Notes under the pieces: generated by a model
Seen by the model: the letters and a program-made list of their open reading frames with translations, nothing else
Told to the model about the DNA's origin: nothing
The model's database searches: none
Translations under genes and position numbers: made by a program
Part shown: positions 1 to 6,470 of the stretch, piece by piece
Layout: each line of letters starts with the position of its first letter
How positions within the stretch are numbered: position 1 is the first letter of the stretch
Assembly: GCA_020441605.1 (NCBI GenBank)
Contig: JAGRLX010000222.1
Coordinates: forward strand, 1 to 9,958
Direction of reading: 5' to 3'
DNA: 9,958 bases
DNA from: Alphaproteobacteria bacterium
GTDB lineage: Bacteria; Pseudomonadota; Alphaproteobacteria; Rhizobiales; Aestuariivirgaceae

Positions 1-48
1 GACGGAAGTCTCCCTCTGCGATACATCCAGTCCAACATACTGTTTCAT
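1..48 (-). CDS. IS110-family transposase, N-terminal 16 codons only (runs off window)
   Basis: Reading leftward from an ATG at 48-46, the 16 visible codons give MKQYVGLDVSQRETSV, which matches the conserved opening of IS110-family transposases. The Asp in GLDVS corresponds to the first acidic residue of their RuvC-like DEDD catalytic domain. A strong ribosome site (GAGGAG) lies just upstream. These enzymes recombine the element as a circle, guided by a structured RNA encoded in a noncoding end of the element. Only the start is present, so I cannot say whether the gene is intact. The family call rests on this short motif alone. Confidence 0.75.
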   Translation of the reverse strand, partial: MKQYVGLDVSQRETSV

Positions 49-136
49 TGCAGTCTCCTCGATTGGCGTTTGATCTCGTCTATCGTGGCGATGCCGCTGC
101 TCATGGGAAGTGTCGGCAGCAATTACTTCATCGTAT
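49..136 (-). mobile_element. Probable 5' noncoding end of the IS110-type element (possible bridge-RNA region)
   Basis: This stretch lies between the IS110-type start codon and what looks like the end of an IS21-type element. It contains no gene. Short complementary segments are visible: CGATTGG at 60-66 pairs with CCAATCG at 137-143, and inside them TGCCG near 99 pairs with CGGCA near 120. In the IS110 subgroup the guide (bridge) RNA is encoded upstream of the transposase; in the IS1111 subgroup it lies downstream. The subgroup cannot be told from 16 residues, and the outer boundary at about 136 is a guess. Confidence 0.35.
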
Positions 137-254
137 CCAATCGGGGCCCCTAATCGGCGTCGAAGAAGGACCCCCTTTTGCCGGCGATCAGCTGGCCCAA
201 GGCGGCGTAGTCTTCCGGTAACGCAGCCGGATCGGGCCAGCGGGTTTCTGGGAG
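137..254 (-). mobile_element. IS21-family element end (remnant), noncoding
   Basis: This is noncoding DNA directly downstream of the istB remnant on the minus strand. Read on that strand it includes an AGGGGGTCC block followed by GCCGATTAGGGG and a second CCGATT (plus-strand AATCGG at 139-144 and 152-157). From memory, IS21-family right ends carry this type of GGGGGTCC...GCCGATT sequence with repeated transposase-binding motifs. The IS110-type element appears to abut or sit inside this end. The exact limits are inferred. Confidence 0.4.
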
Positions 255-460
255 TCAGGCTCGCGTTTTGAAGCGCTAGCTCTCGTTGCAGGTCTCGACG
301 ATTTCGCAGTGATGGGTAAGCCGGTCGAGGAGTGCCGTGGTCATCTTGGCGTCGCCGAAGACGCTCGGCCATTCGCCGAAGTCGAGATTGGTGGTGACCA
401 GGATCGAGGTGCGTTCGTAGAGGTGGCTGATGAGATGGAAGAGAAGTTGCCCGCCGGGCT
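255..460 (-). pseudogene. istB: istB remnant, IS21-family helper ATPase (C-terminal third, nonsense codon)
   Basis: The minus strand encodes [17 protein letters not shown], then an [20 protein letters not shown] segment and [18 protein letters not shown]. This is the conserved C-terminal part of IstB, the AAA+ ATPase that assists the IS21 transposase and selects target DNA. IstB is usually about 250 residues; recognisable similarity here covers only about 65 and stops abruptly near 460. The frame then ends at TAG (276-278), where relatives have the Trp of an NESWRFK ending. Reading through that codon gives RFKTRA and a TGA at 255-257, the likely original stop. So the gene is 5'-truncated and also carries a TGG-to-TAG nonsense change. 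It cannot be functional. Confidence 0.85.
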
Positions 461-631
461 GGCGTCGCCTTGCATTGGTTGGGGCCCAGCGCGGCACGGC
501 GCCGGAAATCCAGTCCAGGGTCAAGCTCGACCACGCAGGTTTCGACTGCCGGATCGCGTTCGGCTTACCCCCGGGCCGTCCAGGCGCCAGGGAGGTGGCG
601 ACGACTATCTCGGCGACCAGGTTCTAGCTGG
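461..631. other. Unassigned stretch between istB remnant and VPLPA-CTERM gene
   Basis: Several frames are open across this GC-rich stretch, but none gives a protein I recognise. There is no clear ribosome site or coding signature. It begins exactly where istB similarity stops, so it is probably DNA brought next to the remnant by a deletion or insertion. Confidence 0.4.
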
Positions 632-1435
632 CTAAGAATGTGTTGCGCTCACAAGAGAACAACCATCGGCTCGCTGGGAACCGCGGAAGGCCTTGTGCTC
701 ATTGGCACACCGGTCGCCGAAAGATCCCAGTCCGTCGCGGCGGCGGCGAAGCCCAACGAGTGCGACCATTGCGCCAGCCAGCAGAGACAGGCTAGCAGGC
801 AACGACACTGCCGTCAGTTCGTGGACCTCGACTGTCTGGCTTGAGATGTAAAAATCAACACCGTCCTTACTCAGGCCGATTTCTCCACCCCTAGAGTATT
901 CCAGCGCGTTGAGTTGCTCGGCGGTTGGGTGAACAAGGCCACTGAAGTTGGGATCGTCCGGGGAATGGCCAAAAATCGTATGGTCATAGTCAAGTGCCCA
1001 AAATATGATTTCGAAAATTTGGGTGCCGTTCGGGCCATCGAAGACTGTGCCTGACTGGACCCGAAAGCTATCGGCGACATCGGTCGATCCATCGACAACG
1101 CCGTCGGACAGGGTGAATTCGCTGCTGGAATCTGCGAGGTCGGTCACCTGAAAACTGGTACTGCCGATACTGACCGACAGAGCCAGATAGTGGAAATGGG
1201 CGGAAACGATTTCCGACCCCGACGAAACGAAGCCCGTGGGTCCGATAAAGGGCAGTGCGGCATCGTCGAAGGACCAAGCAAACGCCATTTCTGTCGCACC
1301 CGCGGCACCTAGTGCAACTAGCCCACCATCGTTGTCCACCAGATCGGTGAAGATGGCTTCAAAGGTTCGCGTTGCGGCTTGAGCCGCGCTTGTCATGCCG
1401 ACAATCAACGCCGCCGCGGAAATCCACTCCTTCAT
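632..1435 (-). CDS. Secreted protein with VPLPA/PEP-CTERM-like C-terminal sorting signal
   Basis: I chose the ATG at 1435, giving 267 residues, because it begins a clean Sec signal peptide (MKEWISAAALIVGM..., likely cleavage after AQA near residue 20). An upstream in-frame start at 1522 would bury that signal. The body is rich in acidic and small residues and resembles no enzyme I know. Near residues 210-233 the sequence VSLPASLSLLAGAMVALVGL followed by RRRR is a typical PEP-CTERM tail of the VPLPA type: a short motif, one hydrophobic helix and an Arg cluster. Such tails are recognised by exosortases and the proteins are generally exported to the cell surface or matrix. No exosortase gene is in the window. 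Oddly, the frame continues about 34 residues past the Arg cluster, whereas these proteins normally end there, so the original stop may be lost. The nearest possible ribosome site is a GGGGG run about 10 bases upstream. Confidence 0.7.
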   Translation of the reverse strand: MKEWISAAALIVGMTSAAQAATRTFEAIFTDLVDNDGGLVALGAAGATEMAFAWSFDDAALPFIGPTGFVSSGSEIVSAHFHYLALSVSIGSTSFQVTDLADSSSEFTLSDGVVDGSTDVADSFRVQSGTVFDGPNGTQIFEIIFWALDYDHTIFGHSPDDPNFSGLVHPTAEQLNALEYSRGGEIGLSKDGVDFYISSQTVEVHELTAVSLPASLSLLAGAMVALVGLRRRRDGLGSFGDRCANEHKAFRGSQRADGCSLVSATHS

Positions 1436-1640
1436 AGCGTGTCTTGCCCCCAAATGCACAGCCAAAGATGGCGCAAATTGAAGAAATCGTGAAACTATTC
1501 CATTCAGCAGAGGGCGAATCACCGGAGTTCGTCAAGAACTTTGTCTCGGTTTCACCGGTTGTGGTCGTGTTCAATGGCTCGGTCAAAGGAACTTCGCTAT
1601 CGTCCGGGCGGCTGGACAGCATCCATCCGGGACAAGACCC

Positions 1641-1820
1641 AGCCCTTTCAAGTCGTTCAAGACCAGCCCTGAGGTCATCCGGTTCGCTGCGAAAATGTAC
1701 GTCCAATTCCCGCTCGCTCTGCGCAACGCCGAAGACCCGCTGCAAGAGCGTGGCATCGATATCTGCCACGAGCGTATCCGGTCCTGGCGGCACACCGCCA
1801 AAAGAATAATGCAAGCTTAG
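1641..1820 (+). pseudogene. IS6-family transposase fragment
   Basis: The plus strand encodes SPFKSFKTSPEVIRFAAKMY, then VQFPLALRNAEDPLQERG and IDICHERIRSW before diverging and reaching TAG at 1818-1820. This is the N-terminal part of IS6-family transposases, with the HPFK start region and a helix-turn-helix around the RNVEDLL.ERGIDI segment. The catalytic DDE domain, which follows the Trp in intact members (about 235 residues in total), is absent. No initiator ATG is visible at the expected place. It is a dead scrap separating the VPLPA-CTERM gene from the Rrf2 gene. The remaining bases 1436-1640 hold no gene that I can support and must include the upstream region of the leftward gene. Confidence 0.8.
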
Positions 1821-1899
1821 ACTATGTTGCACTCGCAATCCGGGCAGATCCTGTTAAAGTCGACCTGTTTAGTCGCGCTTTCGGCCAGCCTTGGTACAA
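1821..1899 (+). promoter_or_regulatory. Upstream region of the Rrf2 gene, weak promoter candidate
   Basis: TTGCAC at 1827-1832 and TGTTAA at 1852-1857 (19-base spacer) could be the -35 and -10 elements, though both match poorly. Downstream, TTAGTCG at 1869-1875 is the reverse complement of CGACTAA, a motif that recurs in front of the sulfate-binding protein gene. No good Shine-Dalgarno sequence precedes the ATG at 1900. Confidence 0.25.
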
Positions 1900-2367
1900 A
1901 TGATCACCCAGAAGACGAAGTATGCCCTGAAGTCCCTTATGGTTCTGGCCGACGAGAAGGCAGGTGATGGGGCGGCCCTGCGCATCGAAGACATCGCGGA
2001 TCGGTCCGGAGCTCCGAAGCGGTTCCTCGAACACATCCTGCTGGACCTCAAACGCGCCGGCCTGATCGGCAGCCGGCGCGGACGAAAGGGCGGTTACGAG
2101 CTGATCAAGAATCCGAAGCGGGTCTCGCTGGCGGACATCTTACGTCTGGTGGACGGACCTTTGGCCCCCCTGCCCTGCCTGTCGCGCAAGGCCTATCAGC
2201 GCTGCGAAGACTGCAAGACGGAAGAGGACTGCCGGGTCAGAGCGGTCTTCGGCGGCTTCTATGCGACTTACATCCTGATGATCGAATCGCTCACTCTGGC
2301 GGATCTGATGCAGGATTCCCGCCCCCTGGAACGATTTGCATCGCCCGCGGTCGCAGCAGGAGAATAA
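1900..2367 (+). CDS. Rrf2-family transcriptional regulator with four clustered cysteines
   Basis: This 155-residue protein begins MITQKTKYALKSLMVLAD, the usual opening of Rrf2 proteins, so I use ATG 1900 rather than the upstream TTG at 1891. A winged helix-turn-helix spans about residues 28-70 (IADRSGAPKRFLEHIL..., then the wing RGRKGGYEL). Cys93, Cys102, Cys105 and Cys111 form a cluster of the kind that holds an Fe-S centre in family members such as IscR, NsrR and RsrR; whether it does here is inferred. Rrf2 regulators sense Fe-S supply, NO, redox state or cysteine (CymR). Its position directly upstream of the sulfate-transport genes suggests it controls them. A 184-base gap containing motif repeats separates it from the transporter operon. 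Confidence 0.9.
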   Translation: MITQKTKYALKSLMVLADEKAGDGAALRIEDIADRSGAPKRFLEHILLDLKRAGLIGSRRGRKGGYELIKNPKRVSLADILRLVDGPLAPLPCLSRKAYQRCEDCKTEEDCRVRAVFGGFYATYILMIESLTLADLMQDSRPLERFASPAVAAGE

Positions 2368-2375
2368 TCTTTTAT

Positions 2376-2400
2376 AATCACGACTAAGAAGGACGTGATT
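2376..2400. promoter_or_regulatory. Inverted repeat downstream of Rrf2 gene: operator or weak terminator
   Basis: AATCACG (2376-2382) and CGTGATT (2394-2400) are perfect 7-base inverted arms around an 11-base spacer. Four more T/C-rich bases follow. The left arm overlaps a consensus-like TATAAT at 2373-2378 and contains CGACTAA (2381-2387), which recurs as CGATTAA at 2417-2423. A regulator binding site fits better than a terminator, because the stem is short and AT-rich. The regulator is not known; the adjacent Rrf2 protein is the obvious candidate. Confidence 0.35.
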
Positions 2401-2406
2401 TTTCCT

Positions 2407-2437
2407 TTGCAAAACACGATTAACTCTGTCGTTATTT
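2407..2437 (+). promoter_or_regulatory. Candidate promoter of the sulfate-transport operon
   Basis: TTGCAA (2407-2412) and GTTATT or TTATTT (2431-2437) are separated by 18-19 bases in the only AT-rich patch before the operon. The CGATTAA motif at 2417-2423 lies between them, a position where a repressor would block RNA polymerase. The transcript would carry a leader of roughly 105 GC-rich bases before the ATG at 2552. I recognise no riboswitch in that leader. Confidence 0.3.
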
Positions 2438-2551
2438 ACGTGTCAGGCGGCACCGACGGTCCGCCCGGGTCTTGCGGGCCTGCGTTCCGGTCCCGGCGAG
2501 CCGTCCTGCAGGCCTGGCACGACACAACAGGGTCCAGCAGAGGAAGGCATC

Positions 2552-3733
2552 ATGTTCCGCACCATCAGCATCGGCACCCATGCGCTTGCGCAGGGCAGGT
2601 TCGTCCGGAGTACCGACGACGGCCAAATCGAAATCGATCTGGGCGACCGCCGCCTGTCGGGCGAGCCGGTCGCACCGGGTCCGGCGCGGGACGGCGCCCG
2701 ACTGCCGCTTCACTTCGCCTTCACCGCGGCGCATTGGAAGGGCGGGCTGCTGTCGGCCCTGGCCGCGATCGGTCTGGCGTTCGCGGCGGCGCCGGTCGCC
2801 AGGGCACAGGAACAGGTCGCCATCCTGAACGTCTCGTACGACCCCACGCGGGAGTTCTACAGGGCGTACAATGAACTGTTCGGCGAATGGTGGACGGCGC
2901 AGGGGAACGCTCCCGTCACGATCCAGCAGTCTCACGGTGGCGCCGGCGCGCAGGCCCGCGCGGTAATCGATGGGCTCGAAGCGACGTTGGTGACACTCGC
3001 CCTGTCCGCCGATATCGACAAGATCGCCGCGCTGACTGGCAAGATTCCCGGCGACTGGCAGTCCCGCCTGCCCCACAACTCGTCGCCCTACACATCGACG
3101 ATCGTGTTCCTTGTCCGGGAGGGCAACCCGAAGGGAATCAAGGATTGGGACGACCTCGTTGCTGGCGGCGTGCAGGTGATCACGCCCAACCCGAAAACCT
3201 CTGGCGGGGCGCGCTGGAATTTCCTCGCAGCTTGGGGATATGCCCAGCGGAACAATCTCGATCCGCGCGAATTCGTGGGAGAGCTTTACCGGCACGTCCC
3301 CGTTCTCGACACCGGGGCGCGGGGGTCTACAAACACTTTCACCCAGCGCGGGATCGGCGATGTTCTACTCGCCTGGGAAAACGAGGCCTTCCTTGCGCTG
3401 AAAGAACAGGGCGAGGATGCCTTCGATATCGTGGTGCCCTCCGTCTCGATGCTGGCCGAGCCGCCGGTCGCTCTCGTCGATGGCAACATCAGCTCGCAAG
3501 CGCAGCGAGCCGTCGCGACAGCCTATCTCGAGCATCTCTATTCTCCCGAGGCACAGGCCCTGGCACTCAAGCACTTCTATCGCGCCTGGGATATCTCGGC
3601 AGCCGACCCCGCCGATGTTGCGCGCTTCCCCGAAATTACCCGCGTGAGCGTGGACGAGTTCGGCGGATGGCCAAAGGTGCAGCCCGAGTTCTTCGGAGAA
3701 GGCGGCGTTTTCGATCAAATCTACGAGGAGTAA
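2552..3733 (+). CDS. sbp: Sulfate-binding protein (Sbp/CysP family) with an unusual N-terminal extension
   Basis: This periplasmic receptor binds sulfate (possibly thiosulfate) for the CysTWA importer. Family hallmarks are clear: NVSYDPTREFY near residue 93, QSHGGAGAQARAVIDGLE near 126, VITPNPKTSGGARWN, and LDTGARGSTNTF followed by QRGIGDVLLAWENEA. The mature part (about residues 86-393, 308 aa) has the normal length. A signal-peptide-like segment (WKGGLLSALAAIGLAF, ending in ARA at 85) lies at about 62-85, preceded by some 61 extra residues starting MFRTISIGTHALAQGRFV. No in-frame ATG, GTG or TTG lies between 2552 and the hydrophobic segment. TGG stands where the start Met of a normal Sbp would be. 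ATG 2552 has a strong ribosome site (AGAGGAAGG), so the extension is probably translated. It is followed by cysT after 3 bases. Confidence 0.92.
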   Translation: MFRTISIGTHALAQGRFVRSTDDGQIEIDLGDRRLSGEPVAPGPARDGARLPLHFAFTAAHWKGGLLSALAAIGLAFAAAPVARAQEQVAILNVSYDPTREFYRAYNELFGEWWTAQGNAPVTIQQSHGGAGAQARAVIDGLEATLVTLALSADIDKIAALTGKIPGDWQSRLPHNSSPYTSTIVFLVREGNPKGIKDWDDLVAGGVQVITPNPKTSGGARWNFLAAWGYAQRNNLDPREFVGELYRHVPVLDTGARGSTNTFTQRGIGDVLLAWENEAFLALKEQGEDAFDIVVPSVSMLAEPPVALVDGNISSQAQRAVATAYLEHLYSPEAQALALKHFYRAWDISAADPADVARFPEITRVSVDEFGGWPKVQPEFFGEGGVFDQIYEE

Positions 3734-3736
3734 GCC

Positions 3737-4576
3737 ATGAGGGTAGGCCTTCTCCGCTCGCCCTCTCCCCTGCCGGGGTTTGGGTTGAGTTTCGGGATCA
3801 TGACGGCAGTGCTGTCGGTGGTGGTCCTTCTGCCGATCGTGGCTCTGCTCGGGCGGGGACTGATGATCGGTCCGGTGGATCTGTGGGAGATGGTCGGCAC
3901 TAAGCGCATTCGCGCGGCGCTGGCCCTCTCGTTCCGCGCAGCGCTGATCGCGTCGCTTTTCAACCTGGCCTTCGGACTGGTGCTGGCCTGGGTGCTGGTC
4001 CGCTACCGGTTCTGGGGGCGCCGTCTGATCGACGCGGCCATCGACCTGCCGTTTGCGCTGCCGACTGCGGTGGCCGGTATCGCTCTGACCGCACTCTATG
4101 CCCCCAACGGGGCCATCGGAAAACTCTTGGCGCCGCTCGGGATTCAGGTGGCCTATACCGAATCCGGCATCTGGCTGGCACTGGTCTTCATCGGCCTGCC
4201 CTTCGTGGTGCGCACCGTCCAGCCGGTGATCGAGGAAATCGACCGCGAGGTCGAAGAGGTCAGCGCCACGCTCGGCGCGGGTCGCGCCTTTACACTGCGG
4301 CGGGTGATCCTGCCTATGCTGAGCCCCGCATTGCTCACAGGCTTCGCGCTCGCGCTGGCGCGCTCGGTCGGCGAATACGGATCGGTCATTTTCATCGCCG
4401 GCAACCTGCCGTTCCAGACCGAGATCGCGCCCTTGCTGATCGTGATCCGGCTCGAGGAATACAACTACGACGCGGCCACAGCAATCGGCCTCGCCATGCT
4501 GCTGATATCCTTCGCGATGCTGCTATCGATCAACGCCATTCAGATCTGGAGCAGAAAGAGGATTGGTGATGTCTGA
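3737..4576 (+). CDS. cysT: Sulfate/thiosulfate ABC transporter permease CysT
   Basis: This 279-residue inner-membrane protein is one half of the sulfate channel. It shows about six hydrophobic segments and the cysT-type landmarks DLPFALPTAVAGIALT, the cytoplasmic EAA-type coupling loop around EVEEVSATLGAGRAFTLRRV, and RSVGEYGSVIFIAGNLP. The length matches family members (about 275-285). The ATG at 3737 follows the sbp stop by three bases, with GAGGAG inside the end of sbp as its ribosome site, so the two are co-transcribed. Its last bases (4569-4576) overlap the start of the next small gene. The partner permease is CysW and the ATPase CysA. Confidence 0.95.
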   Translation: MRVGLLRSPSPLPGFGLSFGIMTAVLSVVVLLPIVALLGRGLMIGPVDLWEMVGTKRIRAALALSFRAALIASLFNLAFGLVLAWVLVRYRFWGRRLIDAAIDLPFALPTAVAGIALTALYAPNGAIGKLLAPLGIQVAYTESGIWLALVFIGLPFVVRTVQPVIEEIDREVEEVSATLGAGRAFTLRRVILPMLSPALLTGFALALARSVGEYGSVIFIAGNLPFQTEIAPLLIVIRLEEYNYDAATAIGLAMLLISFAMLLSINAIQIWSRKRIGDV

Positions 4577-4865
4577 TTTCGAAACCCGGACCTGCGCATG
4601 CGAGAACCAGCGCCGGTCTCCGCCCGGAACCGGCATGGCTCTTGGTGCTGTCATTGGCCTGGCAGGCTTCATTCTCGCCCTGGCCATCTGGCTGGCCGGC
4701 TGGGGGATCCTCTGGGCCTTCCTGATCTGGCTTTTCGCTGGCCCTTGCGGCCTTGTCCTCTGCGCCATCGCAGATCGAACCGCGCAGCGGCCGTCGGCCT
4801 GCGAGTCCGGGAGGTGTCGGTTTCCAAGTGCGGACAGACTCTTTGGGAGACCTGTAAATGCCTGA
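4569..4865 (+). CDS. Small two-helix membrane protein of unknown function, inserted between cysT and cysW
   Basis: This 98-residue protein starts MSDFETRTCACENQ. It has two closely spaced hydrophobic stretches (about residues 23-45, rich in Ala/Leu/Gly, and 47-68, rich in Trp/Leu), then a polar Arg-rich tail. Six cysteines are placed as C9/C11, C60/C65 and C78/C83. I do not recognise a family. Evidence that it is real: its ATG overlaps the cysT stop by 8 bases, and its TGA (4863-4865) overlaps the cysW ATG (4858) by another 8, an arrangement typical of translational coupling. The start could also be GTG 4566, but ATG 4569 is preferred. Its place between two permease genes suggests an accessory membrane subunit or assembly factor of the sulfate importer; this is inference only. 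There is no sign of horizontal origin relative to its neighbours. Confidence 0.7.
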   Translation: MSDFETRTCACENQRRSPPGTGMALGAVIGLAGFILALAIWLAGWGILWAFLIWLFAGPCGLVLCAIADRTAQRPSACESGRCRFPSADRLFGRPVNA

Positions 4866-5724
4866 GCTCCTTGCCTTCACCCGTGCGTCCTCCGTTACAA
4901 CCGAGCCGCGCCTCGCGCGTCAACTACTGATCGGGGCCGTAGTATTCTTGATTGCGATCCTGCTCTTCGCACCCCTGATCGTCGTCTTCGCGGAGGCACT
5001 GCGCCAGGGATGGGCTGTTTCGGTGCAGAGTCTGCATTCAACTGATGCCCACGCCGCGATCCGGCTCACGCTGATCGTCGCGGCCATCGCCGTGCCGCTC
5101 AATGCGGTCTTCGGCATCGCCGCTGCCTGGGCGATCACCAAGTTCGACTTCCGCGGCAAGGCCTTTCTGATCACGCTGATCGACCTGCCCTTCTCGGTCT
5201 CGCCGGTCGTGGCGGGGCTGGCGCTGGTCCTGCTGTTCGGCGCCAACTCCCGGCTCGGGGCCTGGCTGATCGCCAACGACCTGAAGATCGTCTTCGCTTT
5301 TCCGGGCATCGTGCTCGCCACGATGTTCGTGACCTTTCCCTTCGTGGCGCGCGAGCTGATCCCGGTCATGATCGAGCAGGGCCGCGCCGAGGAGGAGGCC
5401 GCCCTGACTCTCGGAGCCTCCGGCTGGCGCGCCTTCTTCACCGTGACCCTGCCCAATATCCGCTGGGCCCTGCTCTATGGCGTTCTGCTCTGCAACGCGC
5501 GCGCCATGGGTGAGTTCGGCGCGGTGGCCGTGATCTCCGGCAAGATCCGGGGCGAGACGACGACCATGCCGATCATGATCGAGATGCTCTACAACGAATA
5601 TCTCTCGGTCGCGGCCTTCTCGCTCGCCGCCGTCCTGGCCATGCTGGCGCTGCTGACCCTTCTCCTGAAATCCCTGCTCGAATGGCGCTACGCGGACCTG
5701 CTTGCCGCGACCCGGCGTCATTGA
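4858..5724 (+). CDS. cysW: Sulfate/thiosulfate ABC transporter permease CysW
   Basis: This 288-residue inner-membrane protein is the second channel subunit. About six membrane segments are visible, starting with [20 protein letters not shown]. CysW landmarks include [20 protein letters not shown], the coupling loop [19 protein letters not shown], and [20 protein letters not shown] followed by [15 protein letters not shown]. The length matches the family. The start at 4858 is supported by GGGAG about ten bases upstream and by its overlap with the small gene's stop. cysA begins 11 bases after its stop. Confidence 0.95.
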   Translation: MPELLAFTRASSVTTEPRLARQLLIGAVVFLIAILLFAPLIVVFAEALRQGWAVSVQSLHSTDAHAAIRLTLIVAAIAVPLNAVFGIAAAWAITKFDFRGKAFLITLIDLPFSVSPVVAGLALVLLFGANSRLGAWLIANDLKIVFAFPGIVLATMFVTFPFVARELIPVMIEQGRAEEEAALTLGASGWRAFFTVTLPNIRWALLYGVLLCNARAMGEFGAVAVISGKIRGETTTMPIMIEMLYNEYLSVAAFSLAAVLAMLALLTLLLKSLLEWRYADLLAATRRH

Positions 5725-5735
5725 AAGGAGCTGTC

Positions 5736-6455
5736 ATGTTTGTCGAAATCGAAGAGATCGCGAAAGAGTTCGGGACCGAGCGTGCGCTTCACCCCGTCTC
5801 GCTCTCAATTCCTTCCGGCGCCCTGATCGCCCTCCTCGGACCCTCGGGGTCCGGCAAGACGACGCTCTTGCGGATCCTTGCCGGGCTCGAATTCCCGACC
5901 TCTGGCCGGGTGATGTTCGACGCTCTGGATGCGACGGGACTTAGCGTTCAGGAGCGTCGGGCCGGCTTCGTCTTCCAGCACTATGCCCTCTTCCGGCACA
6001 TGACCGTGTTCGAGAACATCGCCTACGGGTTGCGCGCGCGCAAACGGCGCGAGCGCCCGACCCAGGCGGAGATCGGTCGTCGCGTGAACCGGCTGCTCGA
6101 CCTCATCCAGCTTCCCGATATCGGCGGCCGTTACCCCAGCCAGCTCTCGGGCGGCCAGCGCCAGCGGGTGGCGCTCGCACGGGCGCTCGCCATCGAGCCA
6201 CGCATGCTACTGCTCGATGAACCGTTCGGCGCCCTCGACGCCAAGGTTCGGAAGGAGTTGCGCCAGGGGCTGCGCGAGATCCACGACACCACCGGGCTCA
6301 CGACCGTCTTCGTCACACACGATCAGGAGGAGGCCATGGAGCTGGCCGACTTTGTGGTCGTAATGTCGATGGGCCGGATCGAACAGGTGGGGAAGCCGAC
6401 GGACATCCGGGCAAACCCCGCCAGCGATTTCGTCCGCGCGTTCACGGCGGCCTAG
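5736..6455 (+). CDS. cysA: Sulfate ABC transporter ATPase CysA, short form without C-terminal domain
   Basis: This 239-residue ATPase powers the CysTW channel from the cytoplasm. All nucleotide-binding motifs are intact: Walker A GPSGSGKT at 35-42, Q-loop Gln81, signature LSGGQ at 137-141, Walker B MLLLDEP at 157-163, D-loop near 166 and switch His195. ATG 5736 is chosen for its AAGGAG ribosome site; an in-frame start at 5682 lies inside cysW and adds non-homologous residues. CysA proteins usually run to about 330-365 residues with a C-terminal TOBE-type regulatory domain. This one stops at TAG right after [13 protein letters not shown], so that domain is missing. The ATPase core should work; regulation through the C-terminal domain would be lost. 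It may be a natural short form or a truncation. Confidence 0.93.
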   Translation: MFVEIEEIAKEFGTERALHPVSLSIPSGALIALLGPSGSGKTTLLRILAGLEFPTSGRVMFDALDATGLSVQERRAGFVFQHYALFRHMTVFENIAYGLRARKRRERPTQAEIGRRVNRLLDLIQLPDIGGRYPSQLSGGQRQRVALARALAIEPRMLLLDEPFGALDAKVRKELRQGLREIHDTTGLTTVFVTHDQEEAMELADFVVVMSMGRIEQVGKPTDIRANPASDFVRAFTAA

Positions 6456-6470
6456 GAATGGGCGGATGCG

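Noticed and set aside
430..844. Plus-strand open frames across 430-844
   Set aside because: They lie antisense to the istB remnant and to the end of the VPLPA-CTERM gene, lack ribosome sites, and encode Arg/Pro-rich shadow sequence.
1359..1838. Minus-strand open frame of 159 codons
   Set aside because: It runs antisense through the IS6 remnant and out of frame over the signal peptide of the VPLPA-CTERM gene. It resembles no protein.
2373..2378. Perfect TATAAT as a promoter -10
   Set aside because: No -35-like hexamer lies 16-18 bases upstream (the nearest TTGCAT is 31 bases away), so I list it only as part of the operator-like region.
2440..2551. Riboswitch in the operon leader
   Set aside because: The leader is GC-rich with only a 5-pair stem visible (GCCCG/CGGGC). 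No SAM or other known consensus could be matched by eye.
2432..3295. Minus-strand open frame of 287 codons
   Set aside because: It is antisense to the sulfate-binding protein gene, Arg/Gly-rich, with no recognisable domain.
4920..5721. Long minus-strand frames opposite cysW
   Set aside because: They are low-complexity shadows of a GC-rich gene with a certain plus-strand identity.
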